A stretch of 40,077 bases of DNA, taken from positions 1-40,077 of the forward strand of contig JABZIV010000018.1 in assembly GCA_015258095.1 (NCBI GenBank), given 5' to 3'. Made by a program: the position numbers and the translations under genes. Source of the stretch: Lachnospiraceae bacterium. Its GTDB lineage: Bacteria; Bacillota; Clostridia; Lachnospirales; Lachnospiraceae. The stretch's first letter is position 1, and each line of letters opens with the position of its first letter. Positions 1 to 7,557 of the stretch are shown piece by piece. Under the pieces are notes generated by a model. That model was given only the letters and a program-made list of their open reading frames with translations. It had not been told where the DNA came from and searched no databases.

Positions 1-117
1 TCGCAGACGGATGCGCAAGCGTTCTACGAGAACGCGCGCAGTCAAGGGATAGGGTTATCTTCAGAAAAACGCAGCCCGTGGAAGACCAGCTCTCTGAAAG
101 AGACTTCGTACAGGTAG
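1..117 (+). CDS. C-terminal end of an unknown gene (partial)
   Basis: Frame 1 is open from the window edge to a TAG at 115-117 and would encode the last 38 residues of a protein ending KETSYR. No family is recognisable in this fragment. The DNA here also contains a bulged inverted repeat (arms 12-25 and 29-40), so the stretch could instead be a structured non-coding region. Whether it is a gene end depends on sequence upstream of the window. Confidence 0.3.
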   Translation, partial: SQTDAQAFYENARSQGIGLSSEKRSPWKTSSLKETSYR

Positions 118-124
118 ATAATAA

Positions 125-161
125 TAGGTCATCTATGCTATATTGCATCATAGATGGCCTA
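125..161. promoter_or_regulatory. 13-bp inverted repeat upstream of the TetR gene
   Basis: Arms 125-137 and 149-161 are complementary over 13 positions with one G-T pair, around an 11-nt loop. There is no T-run after it, so it is not a typical intrinsic terminator. It ends 53 bases before the TetR-family start. It could be an autoregulatory operator or the transcript end of the upstream gene; the sequence does not decide between them. Confidence 0.45.
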
Positions 162-214
162 AAATAATGGCTTGGAACGAGAAGGGCTAGAGCATCCCGC
201 TTAGAGGAGAGACG

Positions 215-778
215 ATGAGCAAAACAACGACCAAAATGGCGATTGCCTTTGCATTTAAAGAACTGCTTTCGGAGAAAGCACTGGACAAAATTACGGTGCA
301 GGAGATTGCGGAAAAGTGTGAGATGAACCGAAAGACCTTTTATTATCATTTTCACGATGTACTGGAACTGTGTGAGTGGATTTGTGAGAGCGATGCGGAG
401 AAGGCGTTGCAGGAAAAACCGACCTATGAGACTTGGCAGGAAGGTTACCTGACCATCTTTCTGATGATTCGAAAGGATCGCTCTTTTATTCTGAATATCT
501 ATCGACACATGCCGAGAGAGTATCTGTATCGCTATCTGTATAAGGTGACTTTTCGTCTGCTTTATGATGTTTTGGAGGAAAAGGCGGAGGGGATGCTGAT
601 TCGGGAGGAAGATAAGAAATTTATTGCGGACTTTTATAAATACGGTTTTGTCGGTCTCCTTCTTGAGTGGATTGATACGGGGATGAAGGAGGAACCGGAA
701 AAAATCGTGACAAGGCTCAACTCTTTAATAGAGGGAACCTTTGAGAAAGCACTCGGAAATGCCAAGATTGGGAGATAA
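215..778 (+). CDS. TetR/AcrR-family transcriptional regulator
   Basis: A 187-residue DNA-binding regulator. The N-terminal helix-turn-helix is typical of TetR proteins (about residues 8-55): ITVQEIAEKCEMNRKTFYYHF contains the recognition helix ending in the family hallmark TFYYHF. The remainder is helical and resembles the C-terminal domain of the DhaS-like TetR subgroup. The ATG is preceded by a GAGGAGAG ribosome binding site. It lies just upstream of the oleate hydratase gene in the same orientation, whose promoter has a palindrome between -35 and -10. By inference it controls that gene in response to a fatty acid or related ligand. The TetR call is firm; the target and ligand are inferred. 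Confidence 0.88.
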   Translation: MSKTTTKMAIAFAFKELLSEKALDKITVQEIAEKCEMNRKTFYYHFHDVLELCEWICESDAEKALQEKPTYETWQEGYLTIFLMIRKDRSFILNIYRHMPREYLYRYLYKVTFRLLYDVLEEKAEGMLIREEDKKFIADFYKYGFVGLLLEWIDTGMKEEPEKIVTRLNSLIEGTFEKALGNAKIGR

Positions 779-838
779 GGAAGTAGGAGAGAACACGGCA
801 CTTATTAAGGAAATAGGGGAGAAAATGGCACTTTTTAG
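779..838 (+). repeat. Tandem 30-bp repeat after the TetR stop codon
   Basis: Units 779-808 and 809-838 match at 24 of 30 positions, sharing GGAA, TAGG, GAGA and GGCACTT blocks. The first unit begins directly after the stop codon. No ORF or strong hairpin is evident. Confidence 0.6.
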
Positions 839-929
839 CGTGGAGGGAAGTATTGCATTCGTGCTGCGTTTACCTGCATTGCATTTTAGACATTTCTTCG
901 CTTTTGTCCCAAAATAGCACAGTTCAATC

Positions 930-962
930 GGCTTGTCGTAGAACACGACAGGCCTTTTATTT
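930..962 (+). terminator. Intrinsic terminator downstream of the TetR gene
   Basis: A 9-bp stem (930-938 with 946-954, one G-U pair) closes a 7-nt loop and is followed by TTTTATTTT. It separates the regulator transcript from the oleate hydratase promoter about 100 bases downstream. Confidence 0.75.
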
Positions 963-1056
963 TACCCGTAGAAATGTTGGAAGGAGAGAAATACAATTGC
1001 ATCCGAAAACAGGAGTTTTATATCTTAAAAAAATTCGAAAAACTTACAGATTTCTT

Positions 1057-1084
1057 TTGCTATTTCAATATATTGAAGTATAGT
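1057..1084 (+). promoter_or_regulatory. Promoter of the oleate hydratase gene with embedded palindromic operator
   Basis: A -35 box TTGCTA (1057-1062), 16-bp spacer and -10 box TATAGT (1079-1084) are present. The spacer holds a perfect 14-bp palindrome, TTCAATATATTGAA (1064-1077). A repressor bound there would block RNA polymerase. The adjacent TetR-family protein is the obvious candidate. The predicted start near 1091 leaves a leader of about 115 nt. Confidence 0.6.
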
Positions 1085-1207
1085 ATAGAGATAGAAAACG
1101 AGAAGAAAGACTACAGCACAGCAAAAGAGAGCAACAGAGGAACACACAGGAGAGTATCGAAAAAGAGTAGAGAAAGCATTGTTCAACAAGGAGAGAGGAG
1201 AAGAACC

Positions 1208-2998
1208 ATGTATTACGGAGCAGGAAATTATGAAGCATTTGCAAAACCGGAGAAGCCGGAAGGTGCGGACAGGAAGTCGGCGTATATTATCGGAACAGGT
1301 CTTGCGGGACTTTCCGCAGCATTTTATCTCGTGCGGGACGGGCAGGTAAAGGGAGAGCGCATTCATCTTCTGGAGAAGCTGGAACTTGCCGGAGGCAGCT
1401 GTGACGGACGAAAGGATGTGACAAAAGGCTTTTATATGCGTGGCGGAAGAGAGATGGATAACCACTTCGAGTGTATGTGGGATATGTACAAGGATGTGCC
1501 TTCCATTGAGACGCCGAATGTTACCGTACTGGACGAGTATTATTGGTTGAACAAGCATGACCCGAACTATTCGCTTTGCCGTGCTACGGTGAACTGCGGA
1601 AAAAATGCACATACGGACGGGCAGTTTAAGTTGGATAAGAAGTCCGCGCTTGCCCTTGCAAAACTTTTCATGACCAAAGAGCAGGATCTGGAGGATAAGA
1701 AAATCAGTGACGTTCTTCCGGCTTCCTTCTGGGATACCAACTTCTGGCTTTACTGGCAGACGATGTTTGCTTTCCAGAAATGGTCTTCCGCTCTGGAGAT
1801 GAAGCGCTATCTCTGCCGTTTTTGCCACCATATCGACGGTCTTCCGGACTTTACCGCTCTTCGTTTCACAAGATATAATCAGTACGAGAGCATGATTTTA
1901 CCGCTCGTAAAATATCTGGAAAGCCACGGTGTTTCCGTAGAGTTCGGCATGGATGTGAAGAACGTGGTGATTCAGGAGGAAAACGGGAAAAAGGTAGCCA
2001 AGCAGATTGTCTATAAGAAGGATGGAAAATGGGATAGCATTGACCTGATTCCGGATGATCTTGTTTTCATTACGAACGGTTGCTGTACGGATACTTCCTG
2101 CTACGGAACACAGGATAGTGCGCCGGATTTATCGCAGATTGAAAACGGTTCCGGCGAGTCCTGGGACTTATGGAAAAATATTGCGAAGCAGGCGACACAC
2201 GGAGAGTACGGCAATCCGGATAAGTTCTGCACGGATACCGCTAAAACAAACTGGATGAGTGCTACGGTAGAAACCAAGGACGAGGAAATCATCCAGAAGA
2301 TTATGGATATCTGTAAGAGAGATCCGAGAAAAGGAAAGGTTACGACCGGCGGAATCGTTACGGTAAAGGATAGCGTGAATAACTGGTATATGTCCTGGAC
2401 GATTAACAGACAGCCCCAGTTCAGAGCACAGGAGAAGGATACGGTCCTGATCTGGGTGTATGCTCTAAGTACCGATAAGGAAGGAAACTTCGTGAAGAAG
2501 CCGATGCGGGAGTGCAGCGGTTGGGAGGTTTGCGAAGAGTGGCTCTACCATATTGGACTGGACAAGAATAAGATAGAAGACTATGCGAAGAATCGTTGCA
2601 ATACCACCACCTGTTTTATGCCATACATCAATGCCTTCTTCCAGCCGAGAAAAGAGAAGGACAGACCGAAAATTGTGCCGAAGAATGCGATCAATTTTGC
2701 CTTTATCGGACAGTTTGCGGAAACGCCGCGCGACACCATTTTCACGACAGAATACTCTATCCGTACCGGTATGGAAGCGGTTTATACGCTGATGAATGTA
2801 GATCGTGCCGTTCCGGAGGTTTGGGCTTCCAAGTACGATATCCGGGAACTTCTCCGCTCTACTTATTATGCGATTGATAAGAAACCGCTTAGTAAGATGC
2901 CGCTTAGCTGGAAGGAAAAAATAGCCTGGAACCTTGCCCGGAAATTCACGAAGGGTACCGATTTTGAAATCCTTCTGAAGGAGAGCGGACTCTGGTAG
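1208..2998 (+). CDS. ohyA: Oleate hydratase (myosin-cross-reactive antigen family)
   Basis: A 596-residue FAD-dependent fatty acid hydratase, the usual length for the family. These enzymes add water to the cis-9 double bond of unsaturated fatty acids, giving 10-hydroxy acids, and are thought to detoxify host fatty acids. The dinucleotide-binding motif GTGLAGLSAAFYLVRDG lies near residues 30-46, followed by an acidic strand end (LLEKLELAGGSCDG). The conserved RGGREMDNHFEC segment follows around residue 80. The ATG at 1208 is chosen because GAGAGGAG precedes it and it matches the normal N-terminus; the frame stays open upstream to 974 without a good ribosome binding site. It has its own promoter and a terminator right behind it, so it is monocistronic, probably regulated by the TetR protein upstream. 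Confidence 0.95.
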   Translation: MYYGAGNYEAFAKPEKPEGADRKSAYIIGTGLAGLSAAFYLVRDGQVKGERIHLLEKLELAGGSCDGRKDVTKGFYMRGGREMDNHFECMWDMYKDVPSIETPNVTVLDEYYWLNKHDPNYSLCRATVNCGKNAHTDGQFKLDKKSALALAKLFMTKEQDLEDKKISDVLPASFWDTNFWLYWQTMFAFQKWSSALEMKRYLCRFCHHIDGLPDFTALRFTRYNQYESMILPLVKYLESHGVSVEFGMDVKNVVIQEENGKKVAKQIVYKKDGKWDSIDLIPDDLVFITNGCCTDTSCYGTQDSAPDLSQIENGSGESWDLWKNIAKQATHGEYGNPDKFCTDTAKTNWMSATVETKDEEIIQKIMDICKRDPRKGKVTTGGIVTVKDSVNNWYMSWTINRQPQFRAQEKDTVLIWVYALSTDKEGNFVKKPMRECSGWEVCEEWLYHIGLDKNKIEDYAKNRCNTTTCFMPYINAFFQPRKEKDRPKIVPKNAINFAFIGQFAETPRDTIFTTEYSIRTGMEAVYTLMNVDRAVPEVWASKYDIRELLRSTYYAIDKKPLSKMPLSWKEKIAWNLARKFTKGTDFEILLKESGLW

Positions 2999-3030
2999 AC
3001 GGATTCCGCATCAGGAAGAACCCTATAGAA

Positions 3031-3069
3031 GGGACTGTAGAGAAGCGTTATTTTTACAGTCCCTTTTTT
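3031..3069 (+). terminator. Intrinsic terminator of the oleate hydratase gene
   Basis: A 9-bp perfect stem, GGGACTGTA (3031-3039) with TACAGTCCC (3055-3063), is followed by a run of T. Confidence 0.9.
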
Positions 3070-3086
3070 GTTCTTCTTAAAATAAC

Positions 3087-3115
3087 TTGACAGGGAAAAA
3101 GAGGAGTGTTAGAAT
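3087..3115 (+). promoter_or_regulatory. Strong promoter of the cyst(e)ine transporter operon
   Basis: TTGACA (3087-3092), a 17-bp spacer and TAGAAT (3110-3115) give a near-consensus sigma-A promoter. Transcription would begin near 3122, about 36 bases before the leader ORF. A strong promoter followed by a conditional terminator is typical of attenuated operons. Confidence 0.85.
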
Positions 3116-3157
3116 CTGGAAATCCCAGTAATGTTCTAGGAATTGAAGGAGAAAATC

Positions 3158-3223
3158 ATGCATATCTTTTCGGAAAACACGGTTATGATGAGCTGCTGTT
3201 GCTCTATGAATGCGTATTCGTAG
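3158..3223 (+). CDS. Cysteine-rich leader peptide (21 aa)
   Basis: A short ORF, MHIFSENTVMM-SCCCS-MNAYS, begins at ATG 3158 with an AGGAG ribosome binding site (3147-3151) six bases upstream and ends at TAG 3221-3223. Codons 13-15 are TGC TGT TGC, three cysteines in a row (3194-3202). It lies between a near-consensus promoter and an intrinsic terminator, ahead of a transporter whose binding protein resembles a cysteine receptor. Ribosome stalling at these codons when charged tRNA-Cys is scarce would be the sensing step. The peptide itself probably has no other role. The ORF and its elements are seen directly; the attenuation mechanism is inferred. Confidence 0.8.
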   Translation: MHIFSENTVMMSCCCSMNAYS

Positions 3224-3284
3224 GGCTTTTTGCAGTGTGTGTTTTTCCGTTTCGGGGAGTGGCTGCGAAGCCGCTCCTTTTTTT
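3224..3284 (+). promoter_or_regulatory. Cysteine attenuator: terminator with competing structures
   Basis: The terminator is a 9-bp stem (3256-3264 with 3269-3277, one G-U) closed by a GCGA tetraloop and followed by seven T (3278-3284). Bases 3224-3229 (GGCUUU), directly after the leader stop codon, can pair with 3267-3272 (GAAGCC), which would disrupt the terminator. A ribosome at the stop codon would cover 3224-3229 and permit termination; one stalled at the Cys codons would leave them free. Also, 3171-3180 can pair with 3239-3249 (11 pairs, one bulge), enclosing the Cys codons. Pairings are seen by eye; switching is inferred. Confidence 0.7.
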
Positions 3285-3379
3285 ATGTTTAACGGGTACC
3301 GGGCGTGATGCAGGGAAATCTCGGTTGTCTTCTTCGGAAAAGAAAGTGGCGTAAGGGAGAAAGAGAGAGGAGTTAAGGT

Positions 3380-4015
3380 TTGGATTTTCAGTTTATCGAA
3401 AAATATGTACCGCTTTATGTCGCTGCGGGAAAACTGACTTTGTGTATAGCGTGCATCGGCATCATACTGTCCATTTTGATTGGGATTCTTGCCAGTGCGG
3501 TACTGTATTACAGAATCCCGCTTTTAAAGAGATTGGTCTCTGTTTATGTGGAGCTCAGTAGAAATACACCGCTTTTGGTCCAGCTCTTTTTTCTGTATTT
3601 TGGCTTACCGAAGATGGGAATCCGCTGGAGTTCGGAAGTTTGCGGTATCGTCGGGCTCTCTTTTCTCGGCGGGGCCTATATGACGGAAAGTTTTCGGGCG
3701 GCACTGAGTACAGTGGAAAAGGGGCAGTTGGAATCGGCAAAGTCTCTTGGACTGAATCCCATACAGATTTTGCGATATGTGCTTCTTCCGGAAGCAATCA
3801 CAGTTGCCGTTCCTTCGATTGTTGCGAATATGATTTTTCTGATCAAAGAGACCTCGGTTTTTAGCGGCATTGCGCTGAAGGATCTGATGTATGAAGCCAA
3901 GGACTTAATCGGTCTTTACTATAAGACGGAAGAATCGCTCGTCATGCTGGTTGTCGCCTATCTCATTTTACTTCTTCCGGTTTCCATACTGGGAACCGTC
4001 TTGAAAGGAGAGTAA
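3380..4015 (+). CDS. Amino acid (probably cyst(e)ine) ABC transporter permease
   Basis: A 211-residue inner-membrane permease of the His/Glu/Gln/polar amino acid type. It has about five hydrophobic segments; the conserved LSRNTPLLVQLFFLYFGLP stretch typical of this family lies near residues 59-77. The EAA cytoplasmic loop follows (ESAKSLGLNPIQILRYVLLP, about 118-137) and docks on the ATPase. The start is TTG at 3380, with AGGAG seven bases upstream. It is the first large gene behind the Cys leader and ends three bases before the second permease, so the two probably form a heterodimer. The substrate is inferred from the leader and the binding protein. Confidence 0.88.
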   Translation: MDFQFIEKYVPLYVAAGKLTLCIACIGIILSILIGILASAVLYYRIPLLKRLVSVYVELSRNTPLLVQLFFLYFGLPKMGIRWSSEVCGIVGLSFLGGAYMTESFRAALSTVEKGQLESAKSLGLNPIQILRYVLLPEAITVAVPSIVANMIFLIKETSVFSGIALKDLMYEAKDLIGLYYKTEESLVMLVVAYLILLLPVSILGTVLKGE

Positions 4016-4018
4016 AGA

Positions 4019-4696
4019 ATGTTCGAACATAATGCGATTTCTATTTTTTTTCAGGGAAATAACTTCCTGCGACTCTTGAAAGGACTTGGCGTTACCCTGG
4101 AAATCAGCCTGTTCTCCGCTCTTTTCTCGATTCCTCTGGGTGTTCTCTTTGGGATGTTCATGAGAAGAAAAGGAATGGTTTCCCGGGTGCTATCCCGTCT
4201 ATATCTTGATTTTATCCGGATTATGCCGCAGCTCGTTCTTCTTTTTATTGTTTACTTCGGCAGCGCCAGAGCTTTTGCCGTGAATTTCTCCGGAGAAGTG
4301 GCTTCCGTCTTCGTTTTCGTCCTTTGGGGAACGGCGGAAATGGGGGACCTTGTGCGCGGAGCCATTGACAGCATTCCGGGGCATCAGTGGGAATCGGCGA
4401 AAGCCCTGGGACTCAGTAGGGGGCAGACGGAACGCTATATCATTTTGCCCCAGACGGTACGAAGGCTGATTCCGCTGTCCATGAACTTATTGACCAGAAT
4501 GGTGAAGACTACTTCCCTCGTCGTATTAATCGGGGTGGTAGAAGTTCTGAAAGTCGGACAGCAAATTATTGATACCAATCGTTTTCAATATCCGACGGCT
4601 GCACTTCCGATTTACGGCGTGATTTTCTTCCTCTATTTTCTGGTCTGCTGGCCTATCTCCATTGCGGCAAGAAAGTTGGAGAAGAAATGGCAGTAA
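4019..4696 (+). CDS. Amino acid (probably cyst(e)ine) ABC transporter permease, second subunit
   Basis: A 225-residue permease homologous to the preceding gene. It has several transmembrane segments, the MPQLVLLFIVYFG motif near residue 64 and an EAA loop (ESAKALGLSRGQTERYIILP, about 123-142). AAAGGAG precedes the ATG, and spacing to the upstream permease is only three bases, so translation is probably coupled. The two permeases with the ATPase at 4768 and lipoprotein at 5668 make a complete type I importer. Confidence 0.9.
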   Translation: MFEHNAISIFFQGNNFLRLLKGLGVTLEISLFSALFSIPLGVLFGMFMRRKGMVSRVLSRLYLDFIRIMPQLVLLFIVYFGSARAFAVNFSGEVASVFVFVLWGTAEMGDLVRGAIDSIPGHQWESAKALGLSRGQTERYIILPQTVRRLIPLSMNLLTRMVKTTSLVVLIGVVEVLKVGQQIIDTNRFQYPTAALPIYGVIFFLYFLVCWPISIAARKLEKKWQ

Positions 4697-4767
4697 AGAA
4701 AAGAAAGCAGGCAATCGGGCGGAGAAGAGGCAAGGTTGAACAGTTTTTTAGAAGATAGGAGAAAAAG

Positions 4768-5559
4768 GTGTCAGCAGAAAGTACATATTTATTAACCGTA
4801 GAAAATCTTACAAAATCTTACGAGGGGACAGAAGTCCTGCATGACCTGTCTTTTTCGGTGAAGAAAGGGGAAGTTGTTGTGGTACTCGGCCCGTCGGGCT
4901 CAGGAAAGTCTACTCTGCTACGCAGTATCGACGGTTTGGAAGAAATTGACGCAGGAGAGATTTTACTGAATGGAATGGCAGTCTCACGGAAAAAAGGGGA
5001 GAAAGACACGAACTTTCAGAATCGGAAGAAAATGGGCATGGTATTCCAAAGTTATGAACTCTTTCCGCATCTCTCGATTCTGGAAAATATTACACTGGCT
5101 ATGATGAAGGTGCAGAAAAGGAACAAGAAGGAGGCGGAAAAAGAGGCGAGAGAGCTTCTGAAACGGGTAGGACTTCTGGATAAGGAGAAAGCCTATCCCC
5201 GGATGCTTTCCGGCGGACAGAAGCAAAGAGTTGCCATCGTCCGTGCCCTCGCCATGCATCCGGAATTTATGCTTTTTGATGAGGTTACCGCGGCGCTGGA
5301 TCCGGAGATGGTGCGGGAGGTTCTGGATGTTATCATGGAGCTTTCTTCTGAAGGGCAAACGATGCTCATCGTCACCCATGAGATGGCATTTGCACGGGCT
5401 GTTTCCGACCGCATTCTTTTTATGGATCAGGGGAAAATCGTGGAAGAGAGTACGCCGGACGTCTTTTTTGAAAGTCCGAAGACGGAGAGAGCAAAGACTT
5501 TTTTGGAGAATTTTGCCTTTGTATCCCGGAAACGGAGTAGAACGAGCGAAATAAAATAG
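4768..5559 (+). CDS. Amino acid ABC transporter ATP-binding protein
   Basis: A 263-residue nucleotide-binding subunit of the GlnQ/HisP class. The Walker A motif is GPSGSGKST (about residues 42-50), the Q-loop lies in MVFQSYELFPH, the ABC signature is LSGGQKQRVAIVRAL (about 147-161), and Walker B is FMLFDEVTAALDPE. The switch histidine is in VTHEM. The threonine-rich VTAALDPE variant is typical of polar amino acid importers. Translation starts at GTG 4768, with an AGGAG six bases upstream. It hydrolyses ATP to drive the two permeases encoded just upstream. Confidence 0.93.
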   Translation: MSAESTYLLTVENLTKSYEGTEVLHDLSFSVKKGEVVVVLGPSGSGKSTLLRSIDGLEEIDAGEILLNGMAVSRKKGEKDTNFQNRKKMGMVFQSYELFPHLSILENITLAMMKVQKRNKKEAEKEARELLKRVGLLDKEKAYPRMLSGGQKQRVAIVRALAMHPEFMLFDEVTAALDPEMVREVLDVIMELSSEGQTMLIVTHEMAFARAVSDRILFMDQGKIVEESTPDVFFESPKTERAKTFLENFAFVSRKRSRTSEIK

Positions 5560-5608
5560 AAAAGCGCTACATAACGGAAAAGCGATACGAAATAGGAAAG
5601 CAAAACAG

Positions 5609-5630
5609 GGAAATACGCCCAGGCGTTTCC
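5609..5630 (+). other. Intercistronic hairpin before the binding-protein gene
   Basis: GGAAA-CGCC can pair with GGCG-TTTCC around a 2-nt loop, with two bulged bases. No T-run follows. It lies 38 bases before the binding-protein start and could protect or process the mRNA so that the lipoprotein is made in excess. It is a weak call. Confidence 0.35.
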
Positions 5631-5667
5631 ATATAGAAAGTAAACAATGGACAGTAAGGAGAGAAAA

Positions 5668-6582
5668 ATGAAGAAGACTTGGATTGTTGCAGCAACGGTT
5701 TTATCTATGGCGGTACTCGCATCCTGCGGCGGAAAGCAGGCGACGGAAACAACGGGTAAAGGAACAGAAGCGCAGGTGGAGAAGCAGGGGGAAAGTAAAG
5801 CAGAGAAGCAAGGAGAAGACACGAAGTCGATTTTCCGAACAGTAGAGGAAATCAAGAAGTCCGGTGTGATTCGAATCGGCGTGTTCACGGATAAAGCCCC
5901 CTTCGGTTATGTGGATGAGAAAGGGGAAAATAAAGGCTATGATGTCGTCTATGCCAAAAGAATCGCGGAGGATCTCGGCGTGAAGGTAGAGTTTACCTCT
6001 CTGGATCCTGCGGCAAGAGTAGAGTATGTGCAAAGCGGAAAGGTGGATATCACTCTTGCGAACTTTACTGTAACGAAAGAAAGGGCGGAAAAAGTCGATT
6101 TTGCTCTTCCTTATATGAAGGTGGCTCTCGGTGTGGTTTCTCCGGAAGGAAAAGAAATCAAGTCTGTAGAGGAGTTGAAGGGAAAGACCCTGATTATAGC
6201 AAAGGGAACTACGGCGGAGACGTATTTTGAGAAAAATTATCCGGATATCAAGTTGCAGAAGTATGATGCCTATGCGGATGCCTACAATGCACTCCTGGAT
6301 GGAAGAGGCGATGCTTTTTCGACCGATAATACGGAAGTGATTGCTTGGGCCAAAGCAAATCCGGGCTATGTTGTGGGAATCGATTCTTTAGGAGACTACG
6401 ATACCATTGCTGCCGCGGTTGCGAAGGGCAATACGACGCTTCTGGATTTCCTGAATAAGGAGATTGAAACGCTCGGACAGGAGCAGTTCTTCCATAAGGA
6501 CTATCAGGAGACCCTGGAGCCGGTTTTCGGAGCGGAACAGAATCCGGACAGTATTGTCGTGGAAGGCGGGAAAGTAGAATAG
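5668..6582 (+). CDS. Cysteine-binding lipoprotein of ABC importer (CjaA-like)
   Basis: A 304-residue family 3 solute-binding protein, secreted and lipid-anchored. The signal peptide ends in a lipobox, LASC, with Cys20 as the lipidated residue. A charged linker follows, and the mature domain begins near IKKSGVIRIGVFTDKAPFGY. From memory, the sequence tracks Campylobacter jejuni CjaA closely. Shared stretches include PPFGYVDEKG-like, KVDI-LANFT, PYMKVALGV, KGTTA-YF, LGQEQFFHK and a terminal VVEGGK/VIEGGK block. CjaA was crystallised with cysteine bound. ATG 5668 is preferred over 5647 because AGGAG sits six bases before it and it begins the signal peptide. Last gene of the operon, followed by a terminator. 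Confidence 0.88.
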   Translation: MKKTWIVAATVLSMAVLASCGGKQATETTGKGTEAQVEKQGESKAEKQGEDTKSIFRTVEEIKKSGVIRIGVFTDKAPFGYVDEKGENKGYDVVYAKRIAEDLGVKVEFTSLDPAARVEYVQSGKVDITLANFTVTKERAEKVDFALPYMKVALGVVSPEGKEIKSVEELKGKTLIIAKGTTAETYFEKNYPDIKLQKYDAYADAYNALLDGRGDAFSTDNTEVIAWAKANPGYVVGIDSLGDYDTIAAAVAKGNTTLLDFLNKEIETLGQEQFFHKDYQETLEPVFGAEQNPDSIVVEGGKVE

Positions 6583-6600
6583 AGAAAGGGAAATAGAAAG

Positions 6601-6657
6601 AAAAAAGAAGGGATGAAAAAAGCGAAAAGGAAGCCTTTTTTATTCCTTCTTTTTTTG
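6601..6657 (+). terminator. Intrinsic terminator of the cyst(e)ine transporter operon
   Basis: A long interrupted hairpin: AAAAAAGAAGG at 6601-6611 pairs with CCTTCTTTTTT near 6645-6655, with a second inner A/T-rich stem, ending in a T-run. The A-tract on the 5' side means it could also act on the opposite strand. Confidence 0.8.
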
Positions 6658-6716
6658 TGCACAAAATCCAATGTAAAACAGCTAAAAAATTTCAAGTATT
6701 TTTTAATTTTTTTCTA

Positions 6717-6744
6717 TTGTATCTCTCCGGACTTCCACTATAAT
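6717..6744 (+). promoter_or_regulatory. Promoter of the sialic acid operon
   Basis: A perfect -10 box TATAAT (6739-6744) has a TTGTAT -35 (6717-6722) at 16-bp spacing. The upstream 60 bases are very AT-rich, resembling an UP element. The next gene is nanE, about 80 bases downstream of the predicted start. No clear operator or catabolite site was found. Confidence 0.75.
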
Positions 6745-6834
6745 GGGGGCGTACCGAAAAGAAAAATAATTTTTTATCTACTGATAAAAAGAAATTTCCT
6801 GCTACGTTGTGGAAGCATGGAGGGGAGCAGGGAA

Positions 6835-7557
6835 ATGGAGAAGGAGTACACGGTGAACGAACGGATTAAGAGTTTACACGGAAAGTTGATTGTGTCTTGT
6901 CAGGCGCTTCCGGAGGAACCGCTTCATTCTTCTTTTATTATGGGAAGAATGGCGAGAGCGGCGAAAATGGCGGGAGCCGGAGGCATTCGGGCGAATACGA
7001 AAGAAGATATCACGGAGATTCAGAAGGAAGTGAATCTGCCGATTATCGGTATCGTGAAGAGAGACTACCCCGACTGCACAGTGTATATCACACCGACGAT
7101 GAAGGAAGTGGACGAGCTGATGGAAACCGGAGTGGACATCATCGCGCTGGACGCGACGGGAAGAAAACGACCGGGCGGAAAAACACTGGAAAGTTTTTTC
7201 AAGGAAGTAAAAGAGAAGTATCCGGAACAGCTTTTTATGGCGGACTGCTCTACCGTAGAGGAAGCCATTACGGCGGACAGACTGGGATTTGACTTTATCG
7301 GCTCTACGATGGTCGGGTATACGGAGGAGTCCAAAGGAGACCATATCGAAGCGGATGACTTTCTGATTCTTCGGAAAATCATCGAAGGCGTTAAGCATCC
7401 GGTGATTGCGGAAGGGAATATCAATACCCCGGAAAAGGCGAAGCGCGTCATGGAACTGGGCGCATTTTCCGTGGTTGTCGGTTCAATCATTACAAGGCCG
7501 CAGCTGATTGCTGTGCCTTTTGTGAAAGCATTAAAAGAATGGGAGGAAGAACAATGA
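6835..7557 (+). CDS. nanE: N-acetylmannosamine-6-phosphate 2-epimerase
   Basis: A cytoplasmic TIM-barrel epimerase converting ManNAc-6-phosphate to GlcNAc-6-phosphate in sialic acid breakdown. The family block GKLIVSCQALPEEPLHSS is near the N-terminus. Others follow: GAGGIRANT, IVKRDYPD, DIIALDAT, FMADCSTVEEA, and the phosphate-binding end AEGNINTPEKAKRVMELGA. ATG 6835 gives 240 residues. GTG 6853 has a better AAGGAG site six bases upstream and would start closer to the usual N-terminus, so either is possible. It heads the sialic acid operon and overlaps the next gene by four bases (ATGA). Confidence 0.95.
   Translation: MEKEYTVNERIKSLHGKLIVSCQALPEEPLHSSFIMGRMARAAKMAGAGGIRANTKEDITEIQKEVNLPIIGIVKRDYPDCTVYITPTMKEVDELMETGVDIIALDATGRKRPGGKTLESFFKEVKEKYPEQLFMADCSTVEEAITADRLGFDFIGSTMVGYTEESKGDHIEADDFLILRKIIEGVKHPVIAEGNINTPEKAKRVMELGAFSVVVGSIITRPQLIAVPFVKALKEWEEEQ

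Noticed and set aside
1025..1831. 268-codon ORF on the minus strand opposite oleate hydratase
   Set aside because: It is a shadow of the ohyA reading frame, with no ribosome binding site and no recognisable domain.
6613..6834. N-terminal extension of nanE to 6613
   Set aside because: It would run through the preceding terminator and the nanE promoter; family members start at about 6835-6853.
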